DNA of 11,481 nucleotides from Streptomyces rimosus subsp. rimosus (GCF_000720725.1 NZ_JOCQ01000172.1:1-11481), one strand, 5' to 3'; numbered from the stretch's first letter, positions 1-5,778 are shown. Numbers and translations are program-made. The notes: a model not told the origin generated them from the letters alone.

Positions 1-731
1 CCGGTCAGGCGCAGGACGTCGCAGACGGCCTTGTCCTGGGCGAGGTATTCGCAGAATTCGCTGATGCCGCCGTCGTAGCGGAAGGTCTCCTCGGTGGGGT
101 CCTGGCCGTCCGGGCTGCGCTCGTCGCGGACGATCAGGGTCAGGCCCGGGACCAGGAAGGCGGTCTGGCGGGCGCGGGCGTGCAGGGTCTCCAGGGACAG
201 CTTGGCGTCCTTGAGGAAGATCTGGCGGTCCGCCCAGTACCGCACCCGCGTCCCCGTACGGGTCTTGGGGATGCGCTTGCCCTTGAGCAGGCCGTTGGCC
301 GGATCGAAGGGGGCGTCGGGGCCGGACTCGGTGAAGATGCCGGGCACGCCGCGCCGGAAGCTGATCGAGTGGGTCTTGCTGTTGCGGTCCACCTCGACGT
401 CCAGCCGGGCGGACAGCGCGTTGACCACGGACGCGCCGACACCGTGCAGACCGCCGGAGGCCGCATACGAGCCGCCGCCGAACGACAGGCCGGTCTTGGG
501 CTCCACGTCGACCGGGATGCCGCGGCCGTTGTCGCGGACCTCCACCGAGCCGTCGTCGTGGAGGATCACCTCGATACGGTCGCAGTAGCCGCCCAGGGCC
601 TCGTCGACCGAGTTGTCGATGATCTCCCACAGGCAGTGCATCAGACCGCGGCTCCGCGCGGTGTAGTTGGAACCGTCCCGGTCTGCCCCGGTCAGCACTG
701 CGGTGGACGGCACGGACATCTCGGCGGTCAC
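1..731 (-). CDS. parE: DNA topoisomerase IV (ParE/GyrB-type) subunit B, N-terminal part, with two internal in-frame gaps; runs off the left edge
   Basis: This is the ATPase subunit of a type II topoisomerase, which with ParC decatenates chromosomes. The frame is open for 243 codons from GTG at 731, with a GAGGAG ribosome-binding site at 740-745, 8 bases upstream. Visible GHKL motifs are WEIIDNSVDEA (residues 35-45, with the catalytic Glu and Mg-binding Asn), DNGRGIP (67-73) and SGGLHGVGASVVNAL (92-106). A transducer-like region with RTGTRVRYWADRQIF follows at 158-172. Oddity: TAR (24-26) runs straight into SRGLMH, with no LEGLEAVRKRPGMYIG-type block. GLS (81-83) runs straight into FGGGSY, with no EVVMTKLHAGGK-type block. 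Both blocks are near-universal in GyrB/ParE. The gaps, about 23 and 14 residues by comparison with remembered homologues, keep the frame. ParE rather than GyrB is inferred from the hrdB/whiH neighbourhood. The C-terminal half lies outside the window. Confidence 0.88.
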   Translation of the reverse strand, partial: MTAEMSVPSTAVLTGADRDGSNYTARSRGLMHCLWEIIDNSVDEALGGYCDRIEVILHDDGSVEVRDNGRGIPVDVEPKTGLSFGGGSYAASGGLHGVGASVVNALSARLDVEVDRNSKTHSISFRRGVPGIFTESGPDAPFDPANGLLKGKRIPKTRTGTRVRYWADRQIFLKDAKLSLETLHARARQTAFLVPGLTLIVRDERSPDGQDPTEETFRYDGGISEFCEYLAQDKAVCDVLRLT

Positions 732-868
732 GCGGTTCGCTCCTCGCTGAATTACTGGTGGTCCGCATTCCGCGGACCCGGTCGTGGCGGTGTCGCCGGT
801 CAGAGCGTACCGAGGCCCGGTAGAGCCGAAGTGACGCCACCCGTGACGATGTCCATGGTAGTAGACTT

Positions 869-884
869 TCGCTCACGTGTTCGA
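869..884. promoter_or_regulatory. Candidate LexA (SOS) box upstream of parE
   Basis: The 16-mer reads TCGCTCACGTGTTCGA. It matches 10 of the 12 defined bases of the actinobacterial LexA consensus TCGAAC-N4-GTTCGA, with a perfect right half and two changes in the left half. It sits 138 bases upstream of the parE start. It overlaps a weak reverse-strand promoter candidate (CGAACA at 878-883, 17 bases from TACCAT at 855-860), a position suited to repression. Its CACGTG core is common in GC-rich DNA, so a chance match is possible. Confidence 0.3.
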
Positions 885-950
885 TCCCTCGATGGGGTGA
901 GAGCGCCGTGACGCGCACATCACGTTCCCTTCGAGGCATGAACCATTTAG

Positions 951-1007
951 GCTCCGGGCACGTCCTCTTGAACAACCGGCAAGCCAGCCGGGAGGACAAA
1001 GCCCAGC
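951..1007. other. Nested inverted repeat, possible structured RNA element
   Basis: Four paired segments nest in order. GCT (951-953) pairs with AGC (1005-1007), GGGC (956-959) with GCCC (1001-1004), GTCCTC (962-967) with GAGGAC (992-997), and CCGGC (976-980) with GCCGG (987-991). The terminal loop is 6 bases (981-986). The 5' side carries an 8-base bulge, TTGAACAA (968-975). This gives about 18 base pairs in 57 bases. I do not recognise a known riboswitch family. TAGGCT at 948-953 resembles a -10 box but has no good -35. The element lies 170 bases before the DUF7455 gene and could be a leader structure, a small RNA or a terminator. Confidence 0.35.
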
Positions 1008-1074
1008 AACCAACGTGAATCAGACCACCACGCAATACGGCTCATTCGCCGCCACCCGGCAACACCCGGCGTCC

Positions 1075-1102
1075 TTGGAAAAATTTTTTCAGGGAATAGG
1101 CA
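1075..1102 (+). promoter_or_regulatory. Weak candidate vegetative promoter for the DUF7455 gene, with an A5T6 tract
   Basis: TTGGAA (1075-1080) and TAGGCA (1097-1102) are separated by 16 bases and resemble an HrdB-type promoter. Transcription would start near 1109, giving a leader of about 70 bases. The spacer contains A5T6 (1079-1089), the most AT-rich run in the window, which could ease melting or bend the DNA. TTGACC at 1134-1139 is an alternative -35 but has no correctly spaced -10. Confidence 0.3.
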
Positions 1103-1176
1103 CGAGCGGGAACGTTTTCGGCCTGGTTGGATGTTGACCCTGGTACGACAGCTCGTCGAGCTAGAGAAGAGGCGAC

Positions 1177-1407
1177 GTGACTACTGTTCTGACCCCCGCG
1201 AGCCCGCTGACGGCCGCTGACCGCTGCGACCGCTGCGGCGCCCAGGCATACCTGCGCGTCGTTCTGATGTCCGGCGGCGAACTGCTCTTCTGCGCCCACC
1301 ACGGCCGCAAGTTCGAGCCAGAACTCAAGAAGATCGCCGCGGAAATACAGGACGAGACGGAGCGGCTCACCGCCTCTCCCGCGTCTGCTTCCGATGAGGA
1401 ACGCTGA
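1177..1407 (+). CDS. DUF7455-type small zinc-ribbon protein, function unknown
   Basis: This is a 76-residue protein starting at GTG 1177, with a purine-rich ribosome-binding site (GAGAAGAGG, 1164-1172) just upstream. It carries CDRC (residues 17-20) and CAHH (39-42). That is a CxxC...CxxH pattern expected to bind one zinc ion in a small zinc ribbon. An acidic, helix-prone tail follows (FEPELKKIAAEIQDETERL). There is no signal peptide or membrane segment, so it is probably cytoplasmic. I recognise it as the conserved actinobacterial family annotated DUF7455, which often begins MTTVLTPASPLTAADRCDRC. It is transcribed alone, divergent from parE and convergent with the protease. No function can be assigned from sequence; nucleic-acid or protein binding is only a guess from the fold. 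The third-position GC and the cysteine pattern support a real gene. Confidence 0.9.
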   Translation: MTTVLTPASPLTAADRCDRCGAQAYLRVVLMSGGELLFCAHHGRKFEPELKKIAAEIQDETERLTASPASASDEER

Positions 1408-1452
1408 CACATCGCATCCGACGACGAGCGAGCAGCGGCCTAGGGCCGTGCG

Positions 1453-1489
1453 GCGGGCGGTTTCCCGGCACCACCGGGAAGCCGCCCGC
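1453..1489. terminator. Bidirectional terminator hairpin between convergent genes
   Basis: The arms at 1453-1468 and 1474-1489 form a 16-pair stem with one T:G wobble on the forward strand and a 5-base loop (CACCA). No U-tract follows, as is usual in Streptomyces. It lies 45 bases after the DUF7455 stop and 126 bases after the protease stop, between converging genes, so it probably serves both. Confidence 0.8.
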
Positions 1490-1615
1490 ACTCGTCTGCT
1501 CCCGCGGCCCTCGCACCCGCGTTACGGAGGTGCCCTCAAGCGCCTCCTGTGACGCCCTGGAGCCCCTGGGCCAACCGTCCCGGCCCCTTCGGTCCACCCG
1601 CCCGCGCCACGGCGC

Positions 1616-2428
1616 TCAGCCGGCGCCATGGGCGGCCACCTGCTTCATCATCGCCGAGATGCGCGTATAGACACCCGGCTTGGCCGCCTTTCCGCATCCG
1701 GTCCCCCAGGACACCAGCCCGATCAGCCGCCCGTGCGCCACCAGCGGCCCGCCGCTGTCCCCCTGGCAGGCGTCCCGGCCGCCCTGCGGCGTTCCCGCGC
1801 ACAGCATGGAATCGGCCAAATACCGCCCGTCCGCATTGCCCGGGTACGCCCTGCTACAGGTCGCGTTCGAGTACACCTGGACCTGCGCCGACCGGAGCGT
1901 GGCCGCGTACGTACCGTTACCGGTCGTGTCACCCCACCCGTACACATTCGCCTTCGCACCGGCCCGGTACCCGGCGTCGCCGGCCTTGGCCATCGGCAGG
2001 GCCCGGCCCTTCGGCATCTGCTTGGCGAGCGTGAGCACGGCGATGTCACCGGCGTTGCTGTAGCTGTCGTACGTCGGATTCACCCAGACCCGCCGCGGCA
2101 CGAGTTCCTGCCCGCCACGGCCTCGCATGTCCTCGCGCCCCACGATGATGCGCAGGTCCTTGACCTGCTGCCACTCCACGCCCAGCACCGCGCGGCTCAG
2201 GCAGTGCGCCGCCGTCACCACCGTCGCCCGGCCGACCAGCACACCACCGCAGAACTGGCCCGAGCGGTCGTTGCCGAAGCGCGAGCGCGAGCTGATCGCG
2301 ACCATCCACGGATGGTCGGAGACCTTCACCGGCCGGCCTCCCACCACCGACTCGTCCGCCCGCGCGGTGACCGGCACGGCGAGGACGAGGGCGAGTGCCC
2401 CGAGGGCGGCCCGGACGAAAGCACGCAT
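1616..2428 (-). CDS. Secreted trypsin-like serine protease (S1A family)
   Basis: This is a 270-residue preproprotein. A Sec-type signal peptide spans about residues 1-24 (MRAFVRAALGALALVLAVPV, then TARA), with likely cleavage after ARA. A very short propeptide, DES, precedes the mature start VVGG (28-31), whose freed Val would complete the active site. The catalytic triad is complete: His75 in VTAAHC, Asp128 in GDIAVL, Ser225 in CQGDSGGP. Asp219, six residues before the serine, is the chymotrypsin position 189 residue and predicts cleavage after Arg/Lys. The cysteine pairs C60-C76, C191-C210 and C221-C245 match trypsin disulfides. ATG at 2428 has AGGAG at 2434-2438, 5 bases upstream. It lies directly downstream of hrdB but is separated by a strong terminator, so it is probably a separate unit. 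The natural substrate is unknown. Confidence 0.95.
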   Translation of the reverse strand: MRAFVRAALGALALVLAVPVTARADESVVGGRPVKVSDHPWMVAISSRSRFGNDRSGQFCGGVLVGRATVVTAAHCLSRAVLGVEWQQVKDLRIIVGREDMRGRGGQELVPRRVWVNPTYDSYSNAGDIAVLTLAKQMPKGRALPMAKAGDAGYRAGAKANVYGWGDTTGNGTYAATLRSAQVQVYSNATCSRAYPGNADGRYLADSMLCAGTPQGGRDACQGDSGGPLVAHGRLIGLVSWGTGCGKAAKPGVYTRISAMMKQVAAHGAG

Positions 2429-2441
2429 ACACGCTCCTGAC

Positions 2442-2461
2442 TGTGCGGAAGTGTTCGCACA
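2442..2461. repeat. Inverted repeat in the protease 5' region
   Basis: TGTGCG (2442-2447) and CGCACA (2456-2461) are perfect 6-base arms around an 8-base centre. They begin 13 bases upstream of the protease ATG, next to its ribosome-binding site. This could be a repressor operator or an mRNA stem-loop that affects translation. No regulator can be named. Confidence 0.35.
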
Positions 2462-2502
2462 CCCAGGGTGAGCCAGTCAGGCGCATCGCGCACCCGGACA
2501 CA

Positions 2503-2542
2503 CCGCGGGCCCGGCCCTCCCTGGGGAGGGCCGGGCCCGCGG
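2503..2542 (-). terminator. hrdB transcription terminator
   Basis: This is a perfect 19-base inverted repeat (2503-2521 with 2524-2542), effectively an 18-pair stem with a 4-base loop. It begins 38 bases downstream of the hrdB stop codon. It is almost wholly G/C and has no U-tract. It insulates the protease gene from hrdB transcription. Confidence 0.9.
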
Positions 2543-2580
2543 CGCACTCATACGGCCGTCCGGAGCCGCAGCACCGGATA

Positions 2581-4128
2581 TCAGTCCAGGTAGTCGCGCA
2601 GGACCTGCGAGCGCGACGGGTGGCGCAGCTTCGACATCGTCTTGGACTCGATCTGGCGGATGCGCTCACGCGTGACGCCGTAGACCTTGCCGATCTCGTC
2701 CAGCGTCTTGGGCTGGCCGTCGGTGAGGCCGAAGCGCATGGAGACCACGCCGGCCTCGCGCTCGCTGAGCGTGTCCAGGACCGAGTGCAGCTGCTCCTGC
2801 AGAAGCGTGAAGCTGACCGCGTCGGCCGGCACGACCGCCTCGGAGTCCTCGATCAGGTCACCGAACTCGCTGTCGCCGTCCTCGCCCAGCGGGGTGTGCA
2901 GCGAGATCGGCTCACGGCCGTACTTCTGGACCTCGATGACCTTCTCGGGGGTCATGTCCAGTTCCTTGGCCAGCTCCTCCGGGGTGGGCTCGCGGCCCAG
3001 GTCCTGGAGCATCTGGCGCTGCACACGGGCCAGCTTGTTGATGACCTCGACCATGTGGACGGGGATACGGATCGTCCGGGCCTGGTCGGCCATGGCGCGG
3101 GTGATGGCCTGGCGGATCCACCACGTCGCGTACGTGGAGAACTTGTAACCCTTGGTGTAGTCGAACTTCTCGACCGCACGGATCAGACCGAGGTTGCCCT
3201 CCTGGATCAGGTCCAGGAAGAGCATGCCGCGGCCGGTGTAGCGCTTGGCCAGCGACACGACCAGGCGGAGGTTGGCCTCCAGCAGGTGGTTCTTGGCGCG
3301 GCGGCCGTCCTCGGCGATGATCTCCAGCTCGCGCTTCAGCTTCGGCGCCAGCTTGTCGGAGTTGGCCAGCTTGTCCTCGGCGAACAGACCGGCCTCGATG
3401 CGCTTGGCGAGTTCGACCTCCTGCTCGGCGTTGAGCAGCGGGACCTTGCCGATCTGCTTGAGGTAGTCCTTGACCGGGTCGGCGGTGGCGCCGGCCGCGG
3501 CGACCTGCTGCGCGGGGGCGTCGTCCTCGTCGTCGTCGGACAGCACGAAGCCGGCGTTCTCGGCGCCCTCGGGCACCTCGGCGGCCTCGCCCTTGCCGGC
3601 GGGCGCCGCCTCCTCGATCGGCTCGTCCTCGAGAAGGTCGTCGACGTCCTTCTTGGCGGCGGTCTTCTTCGCCACGGTCTTCTTGGCGGCGGTCTTCTTC
3701 GCGACCGTCTTCTTGGCGGCGGCCTTCTTGGCCACCGTCTTCTTCTCGGGCCCGCCCTCGGCCTCGCCGTACGACGTGTCGCCCAGCGGGGCGGCCGCGG
3801 TGGTGGCCTTCTTCACCGTGGCGGTCTTGGCCGCGACGGTCTTGGTGGCGGTGCGCTTCGCCGGACTCTTCGCTGCGACGCTCTTGCGGGTGCGCTTGGG
3901 CGCCTCTGCGGCACTGACCATCAGCGTCACACCCTCCTCGTCGAGGATCTGGTTGAGGCTGCGCAGAACGTTCTTCCACTGGGTTGGCGGAATCTGGTCA
4001 GCCTCGAAGGCCCGACGCACGTCATCGCCGGCGATCTGCCCATCAGCCTTTCCCCGCTCGATGAGCGCCATCACTGACTCGGACTCGGCGATCTCCGGCG
4101 GGAGCGTACGGGATGTGCTGGCCGACAC
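2581..4128 (-). CDS. hrdB: Principal RNA polymerase sigma factor HrdB (sigma-70 group 1)
   Basis: This is the essential housekeeping sigma factor, 515 residues, close to the roughly 511 of S. coelicolor HrdB. GTG at 4128 was chosen because MSASTSRTLPPEIAES is the family N-terminus and GAGAGG (4135-4140) lies 6 bases upstream. The upstream in-frame ATG at 4173 has neither. The variable N-terminal part (about 75-210) is Lys/Ala-rich with three 10-residue repeats (about 131-160), then acidic. Region 1.2 starts at DPVKDYLKQIGKVPLL (218-233). Region 2 includes NLRLVVSLAKRY (286-297) and the -10-binding YATWWIRQAITRAMADQ (333-349). The sigma finger EPISLHTPLGEDGDSEFGD spans 406-424. The -35-binding helix-turn-helix (TLDEIGKVYGVTRERIRQIE) spans 475-494. 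The protein ends RDYLD. The gene appears monocistronic, with a hairpin terminator and a candidate ECF-type promoter. Confidence 0.98.
   Translation of the reverse strand: MSASTSRTLPPEIAESESVMALIERGKADGQIAGDDVRRAFEADQIPPTQWKNVLRSLNQILDEEGVTLMVSAAEAPKRTRKSVAAKSPAKRTATKTVAAKTATVKKATTAAAPLGDTSYGEAEGGPEKKTVAKKAAAKKTVAKKTAAKKTVAKKTAAKKDVDDLLEDEPIEEAAPAGKGEAAEVPEGAENAGFVLSDDDEDDAPAQQVAAAGATADPVKDYLKQIGKVPLLNAEQEVELAKRIEAGLFAEDKLANSDKLAPKLKRELEIIAEDGRRAKNHLLEANLRLVVSLAKRYTGRGMLFLDLIQEGNLGLIRAVEKFDYTKGYKFSTYATWWIRQAITRAMADQARTIRIPVHMVEVINKLARVQRQMLQDLGREPTPEELAKELDMTPEKVIEVQKYGREPISLHTPLGEDGDSEFGDLIEDSEAVVPADAVSFTLLQEQLHSVLDTLSEREAGVVSMRFGLTDGQPKTLDEIGKVYGVTRERIRQIESKTMSKLRHPSRSQVLRDYLD
3650..3739 (-). 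repeat. Three tandem 30-bp units in hrdB coding the KKTVAKKxAA repeat
   Basis: Units at 3650-3679, 3680-3709 and 3710-3739 are nearly identical. They encode three copies of a Lys/Ala decapeptide in the linker of HrdB. The unit preserves frame, so copy number can change without disrupting the protein. Basic Lys/Ala repeats are typical of the variable N-terminal segment of actinobacterial principal sigma factors. Confidence 0.9.
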
Positions 4129-4290
4129 GAACAACCTCTCGGAACGATGGGAACGGCTTCCGACCCCGTCCACGGTGGATCGGAGCCGACGACCGCCGGC
4201 GGGAATGGACCGACGGCGCGGGGGAAGCCGGGGAGTTGAACAGCGCCGAAAGCGCCGCTCGCATTCCCTCCTCGGCTATCACCTCTTTAG

Positions 4291-4317
4291 TCATCGCGCC
4301 TCCCCGGCGAGCGTTAC
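4291..4317 (-). promoter_or_regulatory. Candidate hrdB promoter of ShbA (ECF sigma) type
   Basis: On the reverse strand, GTAACG (4312-4317) and CGATGA (4291-4296) are 15 bases apart. From memory, the S. griseus ECF factor ShbA, which drives hrdB transcription, recognises GTAACC with CGATGA about 16 bases apart. The match is 5/6 plus 6/6, and the position upstream of hrdB is right. Transcription would start near 4284, leaving a leader of about 155 bases. The remembered consensus is the main uncertainty. Confidence 0.55.
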
Positions 4318-4394
4318 GCCCAATCTGCGTGGCCCGAGTCACACCGCATAACGGAACATTCCCCCCTCTACGGGGCGCAATCCTCCCAAGCAAA

Positions 4395-4427
4395 CGCCGG
4401 GCCCGGATCACGCTTCCGGGCCCGGCG
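4395..4427 (-). terminator. whiH transcription terminator
   Basis: Perfect 12-base arms, CGCCGGGCCCGG (4395-4406) and CCGGGCCCGGCG (4416-4427), flank a 9-base loop. In the reverse-strand transcript the stem is followed by UUUGCUU. It lies 285 bases after the whiH stop and just upstream of the candidate hrdB promoter, so it separates the two units. Confidence 0.8.
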
Positions 4428-4711
4428 GCCTGGCGTACATCGGCTCACTCGACGCCGCTCGCCCGCGGCGGCGCACTGCCACGGGCAATACCCGCGCCGG
4501 TGTGCTCCGGCGGCGTCCGCACGCCCTGTGCGCCCCCATGCACTCCGTGCGCCTGGCATCCGCTTCCCGCGCCCCGGGCGGACCGCACGTTTTCAGACGT
4601 TCTGCCCCGTGCGGGCGCGCCACCCGTCCTGTACGGGCGCGCGCTTCTCAGCCGGCTCTCCCCGGCCGTACGGCCCCTCCACCGGGCGCGGCCCTCGGCG
4701 GCACCGGGCTC

Positions 4712-5668
4712 TCAGTGCTCGCGGGGCGGCGGGACGGTGTGGTCCCCGGCGCCGCCGGCTCCCTGGCCGCCGGTCTCGCCGTGGGCGGCCAGGAGGGTCC
4801 GCATCGCGGCCTCGGCGCCCGCGGCGTCGCCGGCGCCGATCGCGTCGACGATCCGCATGTGCTGGCCGACGGTCTTCTCCGCGGGGCGCTCGCAGCCGCC
4901 GGACGGGCCGCCCGAGACGTGCAGGGCGGAGGTGACGATGCCGGAGAGGTGCTCCAGCATGCGGTTGCCGGCGAGCTGGAGCAGCAGGGTGTGGAACTCG
5001 GAGTCGGCGCGGGCGAAGGTCAGCCCGTCGCCCTGGGCCGCGGCGTGCCCCATGATCTCGACCATGTCGGCGAGGCGCTGCTGGATGTCGTCGCGGCCGT
5101 GGCCCGCGGCGAGCCGGGCGGCGAGGGGCTCGATGGTCCAGCGCAGCTCGGACAGTTCCCGGCGCTGGTCGTCGCGCTGCGGACCGTACGCCCGCCACTC
5201 GATGATGTCGGGATCGAGCAGGTTCCAGTCGCTGACCGGGCGTACCCGGGTGCCGACGTTCGGGCGGGCGCTGACCAGGCCCTTGGCCTCCAGGACGCGC
5301 AGGGACTCGCGGACGACGGTGCGGGAGACCTCGAAGCGCTGGCCGATCTCCTCGGGCACGAGCGGACGGTCGGCGCCGAGATCGCCGGAGACGATCATCT
5401 GGCCGAGCTGCTGGACGAGTTGGCCGTGCAGTCCACGGCCGCGGTTGCCCGCCGCGCGGCGGCCGGCCCGAGCCATGTCCGCATCGGTCCCGTCCCAGAC
5501 GGGCGGCACGCGGTCGGCCCGCTCGGCGCCCGGCGCGTGGGCGACCCCGCCGGCGCCGGGTGCGCCCGCGGCGTGGGCGTAGGAGTAGCGGTCAAGCTCG
5601 CCCGGACCGGCGAGGCCGGAGTCGGCGGGGCGAGCCGCGGTCATCATGGTGTGCGCAAGGGTACTCAC
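4712..5668 (-). CDS. whiH: Sporulation regulator WhiH (GntR family, FadR/FCD subfamily)
   Basis: This is a 318-residue DNA-binding protein. WhiH is needed for regular sporulation septation in aerial hyphae of Streptomyces. A low-complexity Gly/Ala-rich N-terminus (about 1-75) precedes the GntR winged helix (about 80-142), with EEIGQRFEVSRTVVRESLR as the helix-turn-helix and a wing at RPNVGTRVRP. The C-terminal FCD domain (about 165-297) keeps the likely metal-binding set Asp222 and His226 (ADSEFH), His270 and His296, so a metal or small-acid ligand is possible. Identity rests on the DNA-binding domain sequence, the PREH C-terminus and the position directly upstream of hrdB. GTG at 5668 has no Shine-Dalgarno sequence. 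A WhiG-like promoter ends 7 bases upstream, which suggests a leaderless mRNA. An alternative start is the ATGATG pair at codons 8-9. Confidence 0.92.
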   Translation of the reverse strand: MSTLAHTMMTAARPADSGLAGPGELDRYSYAHAAGAPGAGGVAHAPGAERADRVPPVWDGTDADMARAGRRAAGNRGRGLHGQLVQQLGQMIVSGDLGADRPLVPEEIGQRFEVSRTVVRESLRVLEAKGLVSARPNVGTRVRPVSDWNLLDPDIIEWRAYGPQRDDQRRELSELRWTIEPLAARLAAGHGRDDIQQRLADMVEIMGHAAAQGDGLTFARADSEFHTLLLQLAGNRMLEHLSGIVTSALHVSGGPSGGCERPAEKTVGQHMRIVDAIGAGDAAGAEAAMRTLLAAHGETGGQGAGGAGDHTVPPPREH

Positions 5669-5675
5669 GCATCAT

Positions 5676-5703
5676 TTGTCGGCGACGCCCCGGGACCCCT
5701 TGA
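5676..5703 (-). promoter_or_regulatory. Candidate WhiG-dependent whiH promoter
   Basis: On the reverse strand, TCAA (5700-5703) and GCCGACAA (5676-5683) are 16 bases apart. The WhiG consensus is TAAA-N15-16-GCCGATAA, so 11 of 12 bases would be expected and 10 match (3/4 and 7/8). whiH is a known WhiG target in S. coelicolor. Only 7 bases separate the -10 box from the GTG start, so the message would be leaderless. Confidence 0.55.
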
Positions 5704-5778
5704 GGTCTTTGGTGAAAAGCACACGAAAGGGTGATCGCCCATCCTTCCCCAATTGACGCTTTATCGGAAAGAAAGGTG

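Larger units (their letters stand above)
732..1176. other. 445-base intergenic region between divergent parE and the DUF7455 gene
   Basis: No convincing protein gene is seen here. The region must hold the promoters of both divergent neighbours. Recognisable elements, each listed separately, are the parE ribosome-binding site, a LexA-box-like inverted repeat at 869-884, a nested inverted repeat at 951-1007, and an A5T6 tract at 1079-1089 next to a possible promoter. A 26-codon frame at 938-1018 was considered and rejected. Confidence 0.6.
4129..4711. other. 583-base whiH-hrdB intergenic region
   Basis: This holds, on the reverse strand, the whiH 3' region with a terminator hairpin (4395-4427), a candidate hrdB promoter (4291-4317) and an hrdB leader of about 155 bases (4129 to about 4284). 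The leader contains a direct repeat of AGCGCCG near 4242-4256. The stretch 4428-4711 shows only open frames of non-coding character, with arginine-rich translations and no conserved motif. I see no gene in it. Confidence 0.6.

Noticed and set aside
938..1018. A 26-codon forward frame (ATG 938) with a TTA codon, overlapping the nested hairpin
   Set aside because: Its only ribosome-binding-like GAGG is 1 base from the ATG, codon use is not Streptomyces-like, and the RNA pairing explains the sequence better. It could be revisited as a bldA-dependent leader peptide if it is conserved.
1093..1135. SigR-like elements GGAAT/GTT (1093-1116) and GGAAC/GTT (1109-1135) before the DUF7455 gene
   Set aside because: The first pair is 16 bases apart, not 18-19. 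The second has the right spacing (19) but a weaker -35, and no supporting context was seen.
2395..4077. Long forward-strand open frame opposite hrdB
   Set aside because: It is a GC-bias shadow: hrdB on the other strand is unmistakable, and the forward translation has no recognisable domain.
4129..4173. Upstream ATG at 4173 as the hrdB start
   Set aside because: It would add 15 residues not found in the family, and it lacks a ribosome-binding site. GTG at 4128 has a good one and gives the standard N-terminus.
4239..4267. SigR-type second hrdB promoter (GGAAT at 4263-4267 with GTT at 4239-4241, reverse strand)
   Set aside because: The spacing is 21 bases, too long for the 18-19 of SigR promoters.
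5761..5768. Second WhiG-like -10 (TCCGATAA, reverse strand) upstream of whiH
   Set aside because: No TAAA-like -35 is present 15-16 bases upstream. The site at 5676-5703 has both elements.
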